DNA of 37,796 bases, taken from contig CAINLT010000229.1 of the NCBI GenBank assembly GCA_903850505.1, positions 1 through 37,796 of the forward strand. Direction: 5' to 3'. The notes beneath the pieces are model-generated. The model did not search any database. It was given only the letters and a program-made list of their open reading frames with translations, and had not been told where the DNA came from. Source of the stretch: an uncultured Myxococcales bacterium (GTDB lineage Bacteria; Myxococcota_A; UBA9042). A program made the translations under genes and the position numbers. Of this stretch, positions 24,053 through 32,480 are shown piece after piece (position 1 is the first letter of the stretch; every line of letters starts with the position of its first letter).

Positions 24053-24802
24053 TCACGGCTGCCGCGCCAACCGTTCGAGCGTCGCCGCGTCGCGCTCGTC
24101 GATCGCCGCCAACAGCAGCGCGATTGCCGCGCCATCGGGCGCCGCCAGCCAATCGCACAGGTCCAGCCAGCCTTGCAGATTGCTGCGCGGGTCGGCGTAC
24201 ATCGCGTCGCGCAGATTGGGACTGCGGCGCAGCACGTCGCTGACCGGATTCAGGCAGAGGGCCAGCACCGGGCTTTGCGTCGCGTCCAGCACTGCGGCGA
24301 GCACGGCCAGATCAGCCTCGGCCAGATCGGCGGTCGTTGCCGACAATTCGATCGCCCGCGCCAGCGCGTCCACGGCCGCCGCAACCGTAGCGCGCGCCCG
24401 CGGCGTGACGCCCGCAACCAGCCGCGCGAGGACCGCCGACGCCATTTGCCGGCGCATCAGCAGCAGGTCGTCGTACATCCGGTGGCGTTCGGCCGGATCC
24501 GCCGTTTGTTGCAGCAGTTCCGGCAGCAGCTCCGGTCCCGCCGCGCGGCGGAAATCGCGCACCAGCGTGCCTGAACCCTGACGGGAAGCGATCAACCCGG
24601 CGGCGTCCAGGCGCGTGAGCGCAGAGCGCAGCGTCGTCCGGTTGACGCCAAGCTGCGCTGCCAATTCGCGTTCGGGCGGCAGCTGCTGGCCGGGCGCCGT
24701 TTGGCCAGACACGATGGCGCGGCGCAAGTGCGCAAAGCAGGCGTCGACCGCGCTGGGGGACGAGGAAGCGGCGAAATTGGGTGGTTGGGCCAGCATGAGC
24801 AT
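24053..24802 (-). CDS. GntR-family transcriptional regulator (FadR/FCD-like)
   Basis: 249 residues from ATG 24802 (ATG 24796 also possible; ribosome sites weak). The N-terminal winged helix is clear: HLRRAIVSGQTAPGQQLPPE, then LAAQLGVNRTTLRSALTRLD and IASRQGSGTLV. The C-terminal part is all-helical and resembles an FCD effector domain (MRRQMASAVLARL, LDATQSPVLALCLNPVSDVL), but the Asp-x-x-x-His metal ligands of many FCD proteins are not evident, so a FadR-like non-metal pocket is possible. A dimeric DNA-binding repressor or activator responding to a small metabolite. It is divergent from the S1-protein gene and upstream of an uncharacterised gene. Confidence 0.88.
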   Translation of the reverse strand: MLMLAQPPNFAASSSPSAVDACFAHLRRAIVSGQTAPGQQLPPERELAAQLGVNRTTLRSALTRLDAAGLIASRQGSGTLVRDFRRAAGPELLPELLQQTADPAERHRMYDDLLLMRRQMASAVLARLVAGVTPRARATVAAAVDALARAIELSATTADLAEADLAVLAAVLDATQSPVLALCLNPVSDVLRRSPNLRDAMYADPRSNLQGWLDLCDWLAAPDGAAIALLLAAIDERDAATLERLARQP

Positions 24803-24876
24803 AGGGTTGGACCAATTGCCGCTCGCGTCAAGATTCGGCGGCGGGCGCGCGCCGTCGCAGCAGGCGAACCGCGCGC

Positions 24877-24897
24877 TTGCCGAAGCAACATCGGCAA
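24877..24897. promoter_or_regulatory. Perfect 7-bp inverted repeat between the GntR-type gene and the S1 gene
   Basis: TTGCCGA (24877-24883) and TCGGCAA (24891-24897) are exact reverse complements separated by 7 bases. The dyad lies 16 bp upstream of the S1 -35 box and 75 bp upstream of the GntR-type start, where a dimeric regulator could act on both genes. It is followed by A residues on the plus strand and so is not an intrinsic terminator. Confidence 0.35.
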
Positions 24898-24913
24898 AAA
24901 ACCACGCGATCAG

Positions 24914-24942
24914 TTGCCACACCCGGCTGACCCCGCTACAAC
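24914..24942 (+). promoter_or_regulatory. Candidate sigma70 promoter for the S1-protein operon
   Basis: TTGCCA (24914-24919, 5 of 6) and TACAAC (24937-24942, 4 of 6) with exactly 17 bases between, 30 bases before ATG 24972. This is the best promoter match in the window and is nearly the same as the candidate in front of the cyclase gene. Confidence 0.55.
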
Positions 24943-24971
24943 CGCGGACCCGGACCAGGAGGATCCCCGCT

Positions 24972-26542
24972 ATGTCGCAGATGATGGACGAAGATGACTT
25001 TGGCGCGCTGTTTGAAGAAGACAATACCAAACCGCGCAAACGCGTCTCCATAGGCGACAAAGTCTCGGGAACAGTGATGTTTCTGGGCAGCAGCAGCGCG
25101 ACGATCGACCTCGGCGGCGGCCTGGATGCGCTGCTCGACCTCGCAGGCCTGATCGACAAGGACGGCCAGCCGACCATCAAGGCCGGCGACCGCGTCGACG
25201 CGATCGTCGTGCGAATCCGCGATCGCGTCGTTGAACTTGCGCAGTCGATTTCCAAGGGTCACGCCAACCTGCAGGCGCTGTCTGACGCCGCGGTGTCGGG
25301 CGTGCCGGTGGAAGGCACGATCTCCGGCGTCAACAAGGGCGGCTATCTGGTCGACATCTCCGGGACAGTCGGCTTCTGCCCGCTGGGCCAGATGGATACG
25401 CGGCGCATCGAGGATCCGGCCACGCTCGTGGGCCAAAAGATGCAGTTCCGCGTGATGGAAGTGCGCAATGGCCGCGACCTGCTGGTCTCCCGCCGCGCGC
25501 TGCTGGAAGAAGGTCAGGCGCAGAAGGCCGCAGAAACGCGCGGCAAAATCGCGATTGGCGCGCGGATGGCCGGTACCGTGACCCGCGTGCTGGATTTCGG
25601 CGCGTTCGTCGATCTGGGCGGGCTGGAAGGCATGGTCCCGGCTTCAGAACTGGCGTGGGGCCGCAAGCGCCCGCAGGACGTCGTTTCCGAGGGCCAGGTC
25701 GTCGAGGTCGAAATCACGCGCATCGAGCCGGGTCTCGACCACAGGGCCGGCCGGTCGAGAAGATCGGCCTGTCGATGCGGGCGCTGGCCCGCGATCCCTT
25801 TGAGCAGGTGCTGCCAGCGCTGCAGTCCGGCCTACTGGTGCACGGCATCGTGACCCGCGTCGAGCTGTTTGGCGCGTTCGTGGAGCTGATTCCGGCCGTG
25901 GAAGGCCTGATTCACGTCAGCGCATTTGGCCGCCGCGTGGCGCGCGCCTCGGACATCGTCCAGCCGGGTCAGGACATCATCGTGCAGATCGAGCTCGCCG
26001 ACGGCCTGAGCCGGCGAATTTCCCTGTCGTACGTCGATCCGCAAATCCTGACGGACGTGCTGGATGCCGATCGGCCGGCACCGGCGGGCGTTGCGGGCCT
26101 GCGCGTGGTTGGTTGGGCGCGCCCCAGCACGACGACCCAGGCGACGACCGAGCGCATGAACCAGGCGCCGCGCAATGAGCGCACGGTGATGCCGCCGCCG
26201 GTGATGGGCACGGTCGTCCATGTGACCGTCGACAAGATCGAGAGCTTTGGCGTGTTCGTCTCGTGGCCGACCGGCCGCGGTCTGGTGCCGAATTTTGAGC
26301 TCGGCGTGCCGCATGGCGCGGATCTGCGCAAGCTCGTGCCGATCGGCTCGGAATTTGACGCGTTGGTTCAGGATATTCGCCCCGACGGCAAGGTGCGTTT
26401 GTCGCGCGCGGCCGCCACCGCTGCGCTTGAGCGCGCGGAAGCGGATGCGTGGATGGCGCAGCAGAAGCCGGCCAATCTGGCCGAGTCGGTCGGTTCGTTC
26501 GGCGAACTGTTGCGACAAAAGCTGAATCAGGGCAAGAAGTAA
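24972..26542 (+). pseudogene. S1-domain RNA-binding protein interrupted by a one-base frameshift
   Basis: ATG 24972 (AGGAGG 9 bases upstream) opens a frame that reads through about residue 257 (ITRIEPGLDH) and then runs into unrelated Arg/Cys-rich residues to a stop at 25853. The correct continuation, VEKIGLSMRALARDPF, lies in the -1 frame from about 25745 to the stop at 26542. Adding one base near 25743 would give a continuous 523-residue protein. Five S1 domains are visible: about 28-95, 110-176, 196-270, 290-350 and 400-465, the third being split by the break. Such multi-S1 proteins resemble ribosomal protein S1 and bind mRNA. Either a real inactivating mutation or a sequencing error; the intact flanking coding sequence favours the latter or a very recent event. 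Confidence 0.85.
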
Positions 26543-26587
26543 CCCATTGACTCGGGCGACTCTCGCCGCGGCCATTTGGGGCTCCTG

Positions 26588-28489
26588 ATGAATACCGGTG
26601 CCATCGGCACAGTTGGCAGTCTCGACGACGAGCAGCAGGCCGTGTGCAAGCACCTGCCGCAGCCGATTGCCGCGGCGTGGCAGGAAGTCCTGCTGGCCCG
26701 GACCAACGCGCAACTGGAACAGCGACTGCTCGGACTCATCGATGTGCTGCTCCGCACACTGGGCGTGCTGGCGCTCAGCGACTACCTGCGCGGGCCGCCC
26801 GTCAAGGACGTCGAGAACCTGCTGCCCAGCCTGGATGAACCGCAGCCGGACGCGTGGTACGCCCTGCTGAACGCGTGCGTCGACGCGATCTTTCGCCGTG
26901 TGGAACCGCGGCCATTTGCGCTGGAGCTGCTTGTCTGGGCGCACGGTCCGCGCGGTGAGCCGGCCGCGGGCCAGCGGCTGCTGGAGAAAGTGCTCAAGCT
27001 GCGGCGCGAGCTGATGTACCAGGCCGATACGCTGGTCATCGAGGAGTCCGGCACGCCGACCGAGCGCCTGATGGTGGCGACGCTCGCGCTGTGCGAGTCG
27101 CTGTCGTGGCTTGGACCGTATCGGCTCCTGCGGCCAGCGACGCTGACGACGCTGCGCAACAACGGCTTTACCGGGCGCATCCAGTTCCTCGTGGGCGGCG
27201 GCGAGACTCCGCCATCGGTCGAAGCGTCGTGGACGGCGCACCTGCTGCTGGACACCGTGTACTGGAGCAATCCGGACGCGTCGGCGCTGCTGGAACTCTC
27301 GCCGTTCATCCGGACGTTGCCGCATCCGCGCCTGAAGCGCACGCAGTGTTTCCTGTTCGCGGCGGCGCCGGGCCTGAAGCGCCTGCAACTGCGCCACGAT
27401 CCTTCGGAGATGACGGTCGAGACGAGCATCGCGGGGCCGGACGGCGAGTGGCCGCTGTCCAAGTGGCTGGAGAAGCGAAGCGAGCACGTCGCCTGGCTGG
27501 AGAACCACGACCTGTCGGGCAACCTCGCGGCGGACTCGAGCCTCGCGCAGCCCAAGGCGCGGCACCGCACACCGTCGCGGCCGATTCCGGACTTGTCCCC
27601 GGAGTCTTTCCGTCAACCGGCGTGGTCAGGAGGTCGGCGGCCATCGTCGGCGCTGACGCCTGCCGTGCGCAAACAGAAGCAGTTGCTGCTGATCGGTCAG
27701 GTCGTCATCCTTGTCGTCATCGTCGGCGTTGGCGCGCGGATGCTCGGTTCGGCGCGGGCGCCCGGACGCAACGGCGAACACCAGGTGCACATTGACGACC
27801 GCGGCGTGGCGTCAGTGGTGGCCAAGACCCGTGGCGGGCACGAAGCGACCGCGACCGTCCCGTTGCCGGAAGCGGCGAGTACGACGGCCGCGCGCGTCGC
27901 GGAACAGGCGCGCGAGGCGGCGCGGCAGGCAGCGCGGCACAAGTTTGAGGAAGGGAGCGCGGTGGCGCAAACCCAGCCGGTTTTTGCCGCGCTCAAATGG
28001 GAAGTTGCAGCTTTTGAAGGCGACTGGCGCGGCGATCGCGAACTCGCGCGGCTGATGATCCACTACCTGCCGGCTCAGCGGCAGCGCTGCCAGAAGCACG
28101 CGCTCCGGGCGCTGACCGCGCAGCAGGGCGACGCGGAGATGACGCTGCTTGCGGGCAAATGCGGCGTGCGGCAAGGGACTGAACTCGTGGACGACCGCAC
28201 GCAATGGCAGGCGTCTCTGCGCACGCGGCTGCTGGAACAGGCACAGCGGCTGGTGGCGGGGAAGAAGATGCACGTCGCGGAGAACAGCCGGATGGCGAAG
28301 TCCCTGTTTACGGACGCGGGGCAACTGGGCGCAGCGCACGGCTGGCTCGGCGCGGCGCAGGTCGCGTGGCAAGGGGAACATGATGCCGCCGGGTGCAAGA
28401 GCGCGCTCGCGGAAGCCGCCAAGTTCGCGGGCATGACCGACGCGGAAAAGGCCTTGCTCGCGGAGTTGCGCGCGGCGTGTGGGGAATAG
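26588..28489 (+). CDS. Uncharacterised single-pass membrane protein
   Basis: 633 residues from ATG 26588 (GGGG 6 bases upstream). Residues 1-300 are a mostly helical cytoplasmic region (LPQPIAAAWQEVLLARTNAQ, LLGLIDVLLRTLGVLALSDY) with a more beta-like stretch around FLFAAAPGLKRLQLRHDPSE. A Pro/Arg-rich linker (about 320-360) leads to one membrane helix at about 366-386 (LLLIGQVVILVVIVGVGARM). The C-terminal 245 residues, presumably periplasmic, contain an Ala-rich coiled-coil-prone stretch (VAEQAREAARQAAR) and helical repeats that look TPR-like. I recognise no family. Placed 45 bp after the S1 gene and 83 bp before the MurC-like gene on the same strand. Confidence 0.75.
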   Translation: MNTGAIGTVGSLDDEQQAVCKHLPQPIAAAWQEVLLARTNAQLEQRLLGLIDVLLRTLGVLALSDYLRGPPVKDVENLLPSLDEPQPDAWYALLNACVDAIFRRVEPRPFALELLVWAHGPRGEPAAGQRLLEKVLKLRRELMYQADTLVIEESGTPTERLMVATLALCESLSWLGPYRLLRPATLTTLRNNGFTGRIQFLVGGGETPPSVEASWTAHLLLDTVYWSNPDASALLELSPFIRTLPHPRLKRTQCFLFAAAPGLKRLQLRHDPSEMTVETSIAGPDGEWPLSKWLEKRSEHVAWLENHDLSGNLAADSSLAQPKARHRTPSRPIPDLSPESFRQPAWSGGRRPSSALTPAVRKQKQLLLIGQVVILVVIVGVGARMLGSARAPGRNGEHQVHIDDRGVASVVAKTRGGHEATATVPLPEAASTTAARVAEQAREAARQAARHKFEEGSAVAQTQPVFAALKWEVAAFEGDWRGDRELARLMIHYLPAQRQRCQKHALRALTAQQGDAEMTLLAGKCGVRQGTELVDDRTQWQASLRTRLLEQAQRLVAGKKMHVAENSRMAKSLFTDAGQLGAAHGWLGAAQVAWQGEHDAAGCKSALAEAAKFAGMTDAEKALLAELRAACGE

Positions 28490-28497
28490 CACGAGGA

Positions 28498-28526
28498 TCG
28501 ACACGGCCGTTCACCTCTGCTAAACG
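28498..28526 (+). promoter_or_regulatory. Candidate extended -10 promoter before the MurC-like gene
   Basis: TCGACA (28498-28503, 5 of 6) and TAAACG (28521-28526) are 17 bases apart, and TGC precedes the -10. It lies 46 bases before ATG 28573, so the two ligase genes may be expressed separately from the S1 gene. Confidence 0.35.
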
Positions 28527-28572
28527 CGTCTCGCGCACCACGCGCACCCGATCCCCGCCCGCGAGTAACACC

Positions 28573-29982
28573 ATGACCGTCCTCACGCCTGGCATCTATC
28601 ACCTCATTGGCATTGGCGGAATCGGCGTCTCGGCCGTCGCGCGCCTGCTGCACGCCCGCGGCTTGCACGTCCAGGGCTCGGACGTGCGCGAGTCGCAGAT
28701 CACCAAGCAACTGCGCGAGCTGGGCATCCCGATCACCATTGGCCAGAAGCCGGACAACCTCGGCAAGGCGGATACGGTGATCGTGTCGACCGCGATTCCG
28801 ACGGGCAACCCGGAGCTTGTCGCCGCCAAGCACGATGGCCTGCGGCTTCTGCATCGCTCCGAGGCGCTGGGCGCGCTGCTGGAAGGTGTGCACGGCGTGG
28901 GCGTGATCGGCACGCACGGCAAGGGCACGGTGTCCGCGGGCATCACGTGGCTGCTGGATCAAGCGGGATTTCAGCCCGGCTTCGTCATCGGCGGCCTGCT
29001 GGAGAACTACCGCCTCAACGCGCGGGCGCCGGTCGCGGGCAAGCACGGGGAATGGCTTGTCGCGGAAGTGGACGAGTCGGACGGTTCGCTGATCAACAGC
29101 CAGCCGGAATACGCCGTGCTCAACAACCTGGAACTCGACCACCTGAACTACTACCCCGAGTGGTCCAAGCTGGAATCCGCGGTCCTGCAGTTCTTCCACG
29201 ACAACAAGAACTTGCGCGTGGCGGTGCTGAACGCGGACGACGGCGGCGTGCGCAAGATTCTCGCCAAGCTGCGGCTGCCTTCGGGCGCGAAGCTGCTGAC
29301 GTTTGGCTTTGGCGGCGCGTCCGATATCCGCGGCTCCAACGTAGAGACCCGGCGCATGGCCGCGAGCTTCGACGTCGAACAGCGGCAGGAGGACGGCTCC
29401 TACCAACTGCTGGGTCGCGTGCACACGGCGCTGCCGGGCAAGTACAACGCGTCCAACATCCTCGGCGCGATCGCCACGGCGCTGGCGGCGGGCGCGTCCT
29501 TTGCCGACATCCAAACGGCGGTGCCGCAATACAAGGGTCTGGAAAACCGCTTCACGCTTGTCGACGCCAACGGCGTGGAAGTGGTCAAGGACTACATCTC
29601 CCACCCGACGGGCATCGCGCGCGTGCTGGAAGCGGCCAAGGAGCAGGCCAACGGCCCGATCATCGCGGTGTTCAAGCCCTACCGCTTCACGATGATCCAC
29701 TACCTGCAGGACGACTACCGCGAGGCGTTCAAGCTGGCCGATCGCGTGCTGGTGACGGAGCTCTACACCGCGGGCGAAGTCCCGATTCCGGGTACCGACG
29801 TCCACACGCTGTGCGCGAAGATCCGCGAAGTCGTGCCGGACGTGACCTACCTCCACGCGCTGGACGACATTCCCGGCTGGCTTGAGCAGCAGGTGATAGC
29901 GCCCGCGACCGTGCTGTTCTTTGGCGGCGATGACCTGTTCCAAATGGCCGATCGCTACGCCGCGCTCCGCAACGCCCATTGA
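28573..29982 (+). CDS. MurC-like Mur ligase (UDP-MurNAc:L-alanine ligase family) with altered P-loop
   Basis: 469 residues, normal MurC length. The N-terminal domain has IGIGGIGVSAVARLL and GSDVRES; the central domain has EVDESDGS and NNLELDHLNYY; the C-terminal domain has FGGDDLFQMAD near the end. All follow MurC order. Departures from the usual motif set: the nucleotide loop is GTHGKGT (113-119) instead of GTHGKTT, more like FolC (GKGS); the DDYxHHPTEI box is KDYISHPTGI; and the PHRYSRT region is KPYRFTMIH. The Thr/Ser needed for magnesium is kept, so activity is likely. MurC adds L-alanine to UDP-MurNAc in peptidoglycan synthesis; this may be the housekeeping enzyme of a divergent lineage or a paralogue. 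It is 10 bp upstream of the MurD-like gene. Ribosome site weak at ATG 28573. Confidence 0.88.
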   Translation: MTVLTPGIYHLIGIGGIGVSAVARLLHARGLHVQGSDVRESQITKQLRELGIPITIGQKPDNLGKADTVIVSTAIPTGNPELVAAKHDGLRLLHRSEALGALLEGVHGVGVIGTHGKGTVSAGITWLLDQAGFQPGFVIGGLLENYRLNARAPVAGKHGEWLVAEVDESDGSLINSQPEYAVLNNLELDHLNYYPEWSKLESAVLQFFHDNKNLRVAVLNADDGGVRKILAKLRLPSGAKLLTFGFGGASDIRGSNVETRRMAASFDVEQRQEDGSYQLLGRVHTALPGKYNASNILGAIATALAAGASFADIQTAVPQYKGLENRFTLVDANGVEVVKDYISHPTGIARVLEAAKEQANGPIIAVFKPYRFTMIHYLQDDYREAFKLADRVLVTELYTAGEVPIPGTDVHTLCAKIREVVPDVTYLHALDDIPGWLEQQVIAPATVLFFGGDDLFQMADRYAALRNAH

Positions 29983-29992
29983 CGAGGCCATC

Positions 29993-31471
29993 ATGAGCAG
30001 TCTGGAACGCAACGCCACGCTCGCCAAGCGCGCCGTGTGGGACGACCTGAGCGGCGCGAGCTTCACCGTCGTGGGTCTCGGCAAGTCCGGCGTGAGCGCG
30101 GCCAATGCGCTGTGCAAGCGCGGCGCGGAAGTCCTGGCGATTGACGATCAGCCTGCCGACAAGCTGGCGCAGTCGCTCGCCGCGCTGGACAAGCGCGTGG
30201 TGGCGCAGGTCGGACTCGGCGGCAGCGGTCCGATTGGCCGCCGCGGCGACATCTTCGTGGTCTCGCCCGGCCTCATGCCGCATACCGCGCGCTACAAAGG
30301 CATCGCCGCGCTGGCTACGGCGGTTGTCAGCGAAGTCGAGCTGTTCTACCGGCTGGATCGCGCGGCCAATCAGGGCGCCGGCCACCCCATCGCCGCGATC
30401 ACGGGCACCGACGGCAAGACCACGACAACGCTCTGGCTCGCCCACCTCCTGCGCGAGGCCGGGCACACAGTCGTCGTCGGCGGCAACATCGGCGATCCGC
30501 TCTGCGATTTCCTCGACACGATGGGGCCTGACGATGTGGTCGTCGCTGAAATCAGCGCCTTCCAGCTCTACGCATGCTCGCTCTTCCGCCCGCGCGTCGC
30601 CGTCGTGACCAACGTCGCGGAAGATCACATGGACTGGTTCGGCGGCGACTTCTCTGCCTACGTCGCCCAGAAAGTCTCCGTGGGCCGCGCCATGGCCATG
30701 GGCGACACTTTCCTCATCAACGGCGACGATCCCGATTTGGCGCCGCACCGCGACGCGCAAGCGAGCCGCAAGCTGAACTACCTGCCATTCACTGTGAAGG
30801 GCGTGCCGGACATCGGCTTGGGCTTTGACGGCGAGCGGCTGATCTGGTCGCTGGCCGACGACGCGCGCGTGGAGCTTGGCTGGTTCAGCGAAATGGGACG
30901 CTTGGGCAAGGCGCCGATCCTCGGCATCCACAACGTCGAGAACGCGCTTGCCGCGTGCGGTCTGGCGCTCGGGCTGGGCACGTCGCTCGCGGCCATTCGC
31001 CGCGGCCTGCAGACGTTTTCGCTGCCCTCGCATCGGCTGGAGCCGGCCGGCAGCATCGGCAACGTGCGGTTTGTCGACGATTCCAAGGCCACCAACCCGC
31101 ACGCTGCCATCGCCGGTCTGGAAGCGATGACGCTGAAGCCGGGCGAGAAGCTCGTCTGGATCGGCGGCGGCAGTGAAAAGGACTCCGATTTTGCCGAGCT
31201 TGGCGACGTCGTGGGCCAGCGCGCGGCGCACGTCCTGCTGCTAGGTCAGACGGCGGAGCGCATCGCCGCCACGCTGCCGGAATCGCTGCCGACGGAACGC
31301 TGTGCTTCCATGGAAGAAGCGGTGGCGCGCGGGCTGCAGTTGGCGGCGCCAAACGGCATCGTGCTCCTGAGCCCGGCGTGCGCGAGTTTTGACATGTTCA
31401 AGAGCTACGCACACCGCGGCGACGTCTTTCAGGACGCGGTCAAGGCGCTGGCGACGGCGGTTGCCCGTTAG
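29993..31471 (+). CDS. murD: UDP-N-acetylmuramoyl-L-alanine--D-glutamate ligase (MurD)
   Basis: 492 residues; ATG 29993 follows GAGG at 6 bases. Marks in order: FTVVGLGKSGVSAANAL, VVSPGL, the P-loop GTDGKTTTT (138-146), EISAFQL (usual form SSFQL), NVAEDHMDW, the C-terminal FVDDSKATNPHAA, WIGGGSEKDSDF and LLSPACASFDMFKSYAHRGD, which carries the D-glutamate site. Cytoplasmic; adds D-glutamate to UDP-MurNAc-L-alanine. The pair with the MurC-like gene stands apart from MurE/MurF/MraY/FtsW/MurG in this window. The 3' end overlaps the opposing gene by 32 bp. Confidence 0.93.
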   Translation: MSSLERNATLAKRAVWDDLSGASFTVVGLGKSGVSAANALCKRGAEVLAIDDQPADKLAQSLAALDKRVVAQVGLGGSGPIGRRGDIFVVSPGLMPHTARYKGIAALATAVVSEVELFYRLDRAANQGAGHPIAAITGTDGKTTTTLWLAHLLREAGHTVVVGGNIGDPLCDFLDTMGPDDVVVAEISAFQLYACSLFRPRVAVVTNVAEDHMDWFGGDFSAYVAQKVSVGRAMAMGDTFLINGDDPDLAPHRDAQASRKLNYLPFTVKGVPDIGLGFDGERLIWSLADDARVELGWFSEMGRLGKAPILGIHNVENALAACGLALGLGTSLAAIRRGLQTFSLPSHRLEPAGSIGNVRFVDDSKATNPHAAIAGLEAMTLKPGEKLVWIGGGSEKDSDFAELGDVVGQRAAHVLLLGQTAERIAATLPESLPTERCASMEEAVARGLQLAAPNGIVLLSPACASFDMFKSYAHRGDVFQDAVKALATAVAR

Positions 31472-32468
31472 CTGACGCAGCGGCGGCGTGTTCGCGGCAC
31501 CAGCGGGCGTTGTCGTGCGCTTGCCGGGCAAACGGTCCATGCGTGCTCGCCCGCTCAAACCACGGCACAGCCTTGGCGAACTCCTCCTCGCGCGCCAACA
31601 GGACGCCGCGCGCGTAGTCGCTCGGATAGGCTGGATCGGCGGTTGCGAGCTCATCGAGCAGCGCCAGACGGCGGTCGAGATCCAGACCCGCGTGCGCCTC
31701 AACCCGGAAATGCTGCACAAAAAGCCACGCGGCCGACGGCAGCTGCGGTGCGCCACCCGCGACGCGCGCGCCCAGCCGCAGGAAGCGCGCCTGCGCGATG
31801 CTCTCGATGACCTGGCCCGCGGCCGGATCCAGCTTGCCGTCGCGCACTTGTCGATCGATGCCGGCGTGCGCCAGCGACGTGCCCAGCGCGCCCGCGAGGT
31901 CGGTCAACACGGAGACGTCGGACGGCAGCGGCTGCGCCTGCAAACGCACGGAGAACGGCTGATGCGCCGTCCGCGCCGCGAGGATCGCCCCCTCGGCGGC
32001 AACGCGGACGTCGCGGCCAAATTGCACGGCCAGCCGCCGCAGCGCGTCCGCACCCCAGCGCTGGACCAGCGTGCGGACGGATTCCTCCACCGCGCCCAGC
32101 GCCAGCCGCGCCGCCGCGTCATCGCCAGTCTCGCCGCGCAAGGCCGCCTCGCGCTGCAGGTACTGCTTGAACTGCGCCCGGATCGTGGCCTGCAGCGCTT
32201 GCTGCTCCGGACTCCCGGCCGGCAGCCGCAGCAACGCATCGTCCGGCTGTCGCAGCGCCGCGAGATCGACGTCGCGCCACGTCTCCAGCACCAGGCTCGG
32301 CTGCAGGTGTGGGTGCAGCGGCGGCGACCAGAAGATGGCCGCCACGGCGCTCAGGACGAACAGCGCCAGCGCCACGGCCCAAAGACCGTGCGGCGGCAGG
32401 AGCACGGGCTCAACGGCAGCGTCCTCCAAAGGAGCGGCGTCAGGCGGCGGTGGCTGGGCGTCTTCCAC
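31440..32468 (-). CDS. Membrane-anchored protein with helical-repeat C-terminus, unknown function
   Basis: 342 residues from ATG 32468. A Pro/Asp-rich N-terminus is followed by one membrane helix at about 28-47 (GLWAVALALFVLSAVAAIFW). The rest should lie outside the cytoplasm and is helical. Near the C-terminus ARGVLLAREEEFAKAVPWFERA resembles a TPR unit. No enzyme motif seen. It starts 12 bp after the TlpA-like gene and ends inside the 3' end of the MurD gene on the other strand (32 bp overlap), so one of the two stops could be challenged; both reading frames look real by composition. Confidence 0.75.
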   Translation of the reverse strand: MEDAQPPPPDAAPLEDAAVEPVLLPPHGLWAVALALFVLSAVAAIFWSPPLHPHLQPSLVLETWRDVDLAALRQPDDALLRLPAGSPEQQALQATIRAQFKQYLQREAALRGETGDDAAARLALGAVEESVRTLVQRWGADALRRLAVQFGRDVRVAAEGAILAARTAHQPFSVRLQAQPLPSDVSVLTDLAGALGTSLAHAGIDRQVRDGKLDPAAGQVIESIAQARFLRLGARVAGGAPQLPSAAWLFVQHFRVEAHAGLDLDRRLALLDELATADPAYPSDYARGVLLAREEEFAKAVPWFERASTHGPFARQAHDNARWCREHAAAASANGQPPSPAP

Positions 32469-32480
32469 GGCGTCCTCTTG

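Noticed and set aside
25735..25750. Programmed -1 ribosomal frameshift in the S1 gene
   Set aside because: No slippery heptamer of the X XXY YYZ type and no strong downstream stem; one missing base explains the break more simply.
28075..30117. Minus-strand open frame of 680 codons opposite the MurC-like gene
   Set aside because: Antisense shadow; the opposing frame has unmistakable Mur ligase motifs.
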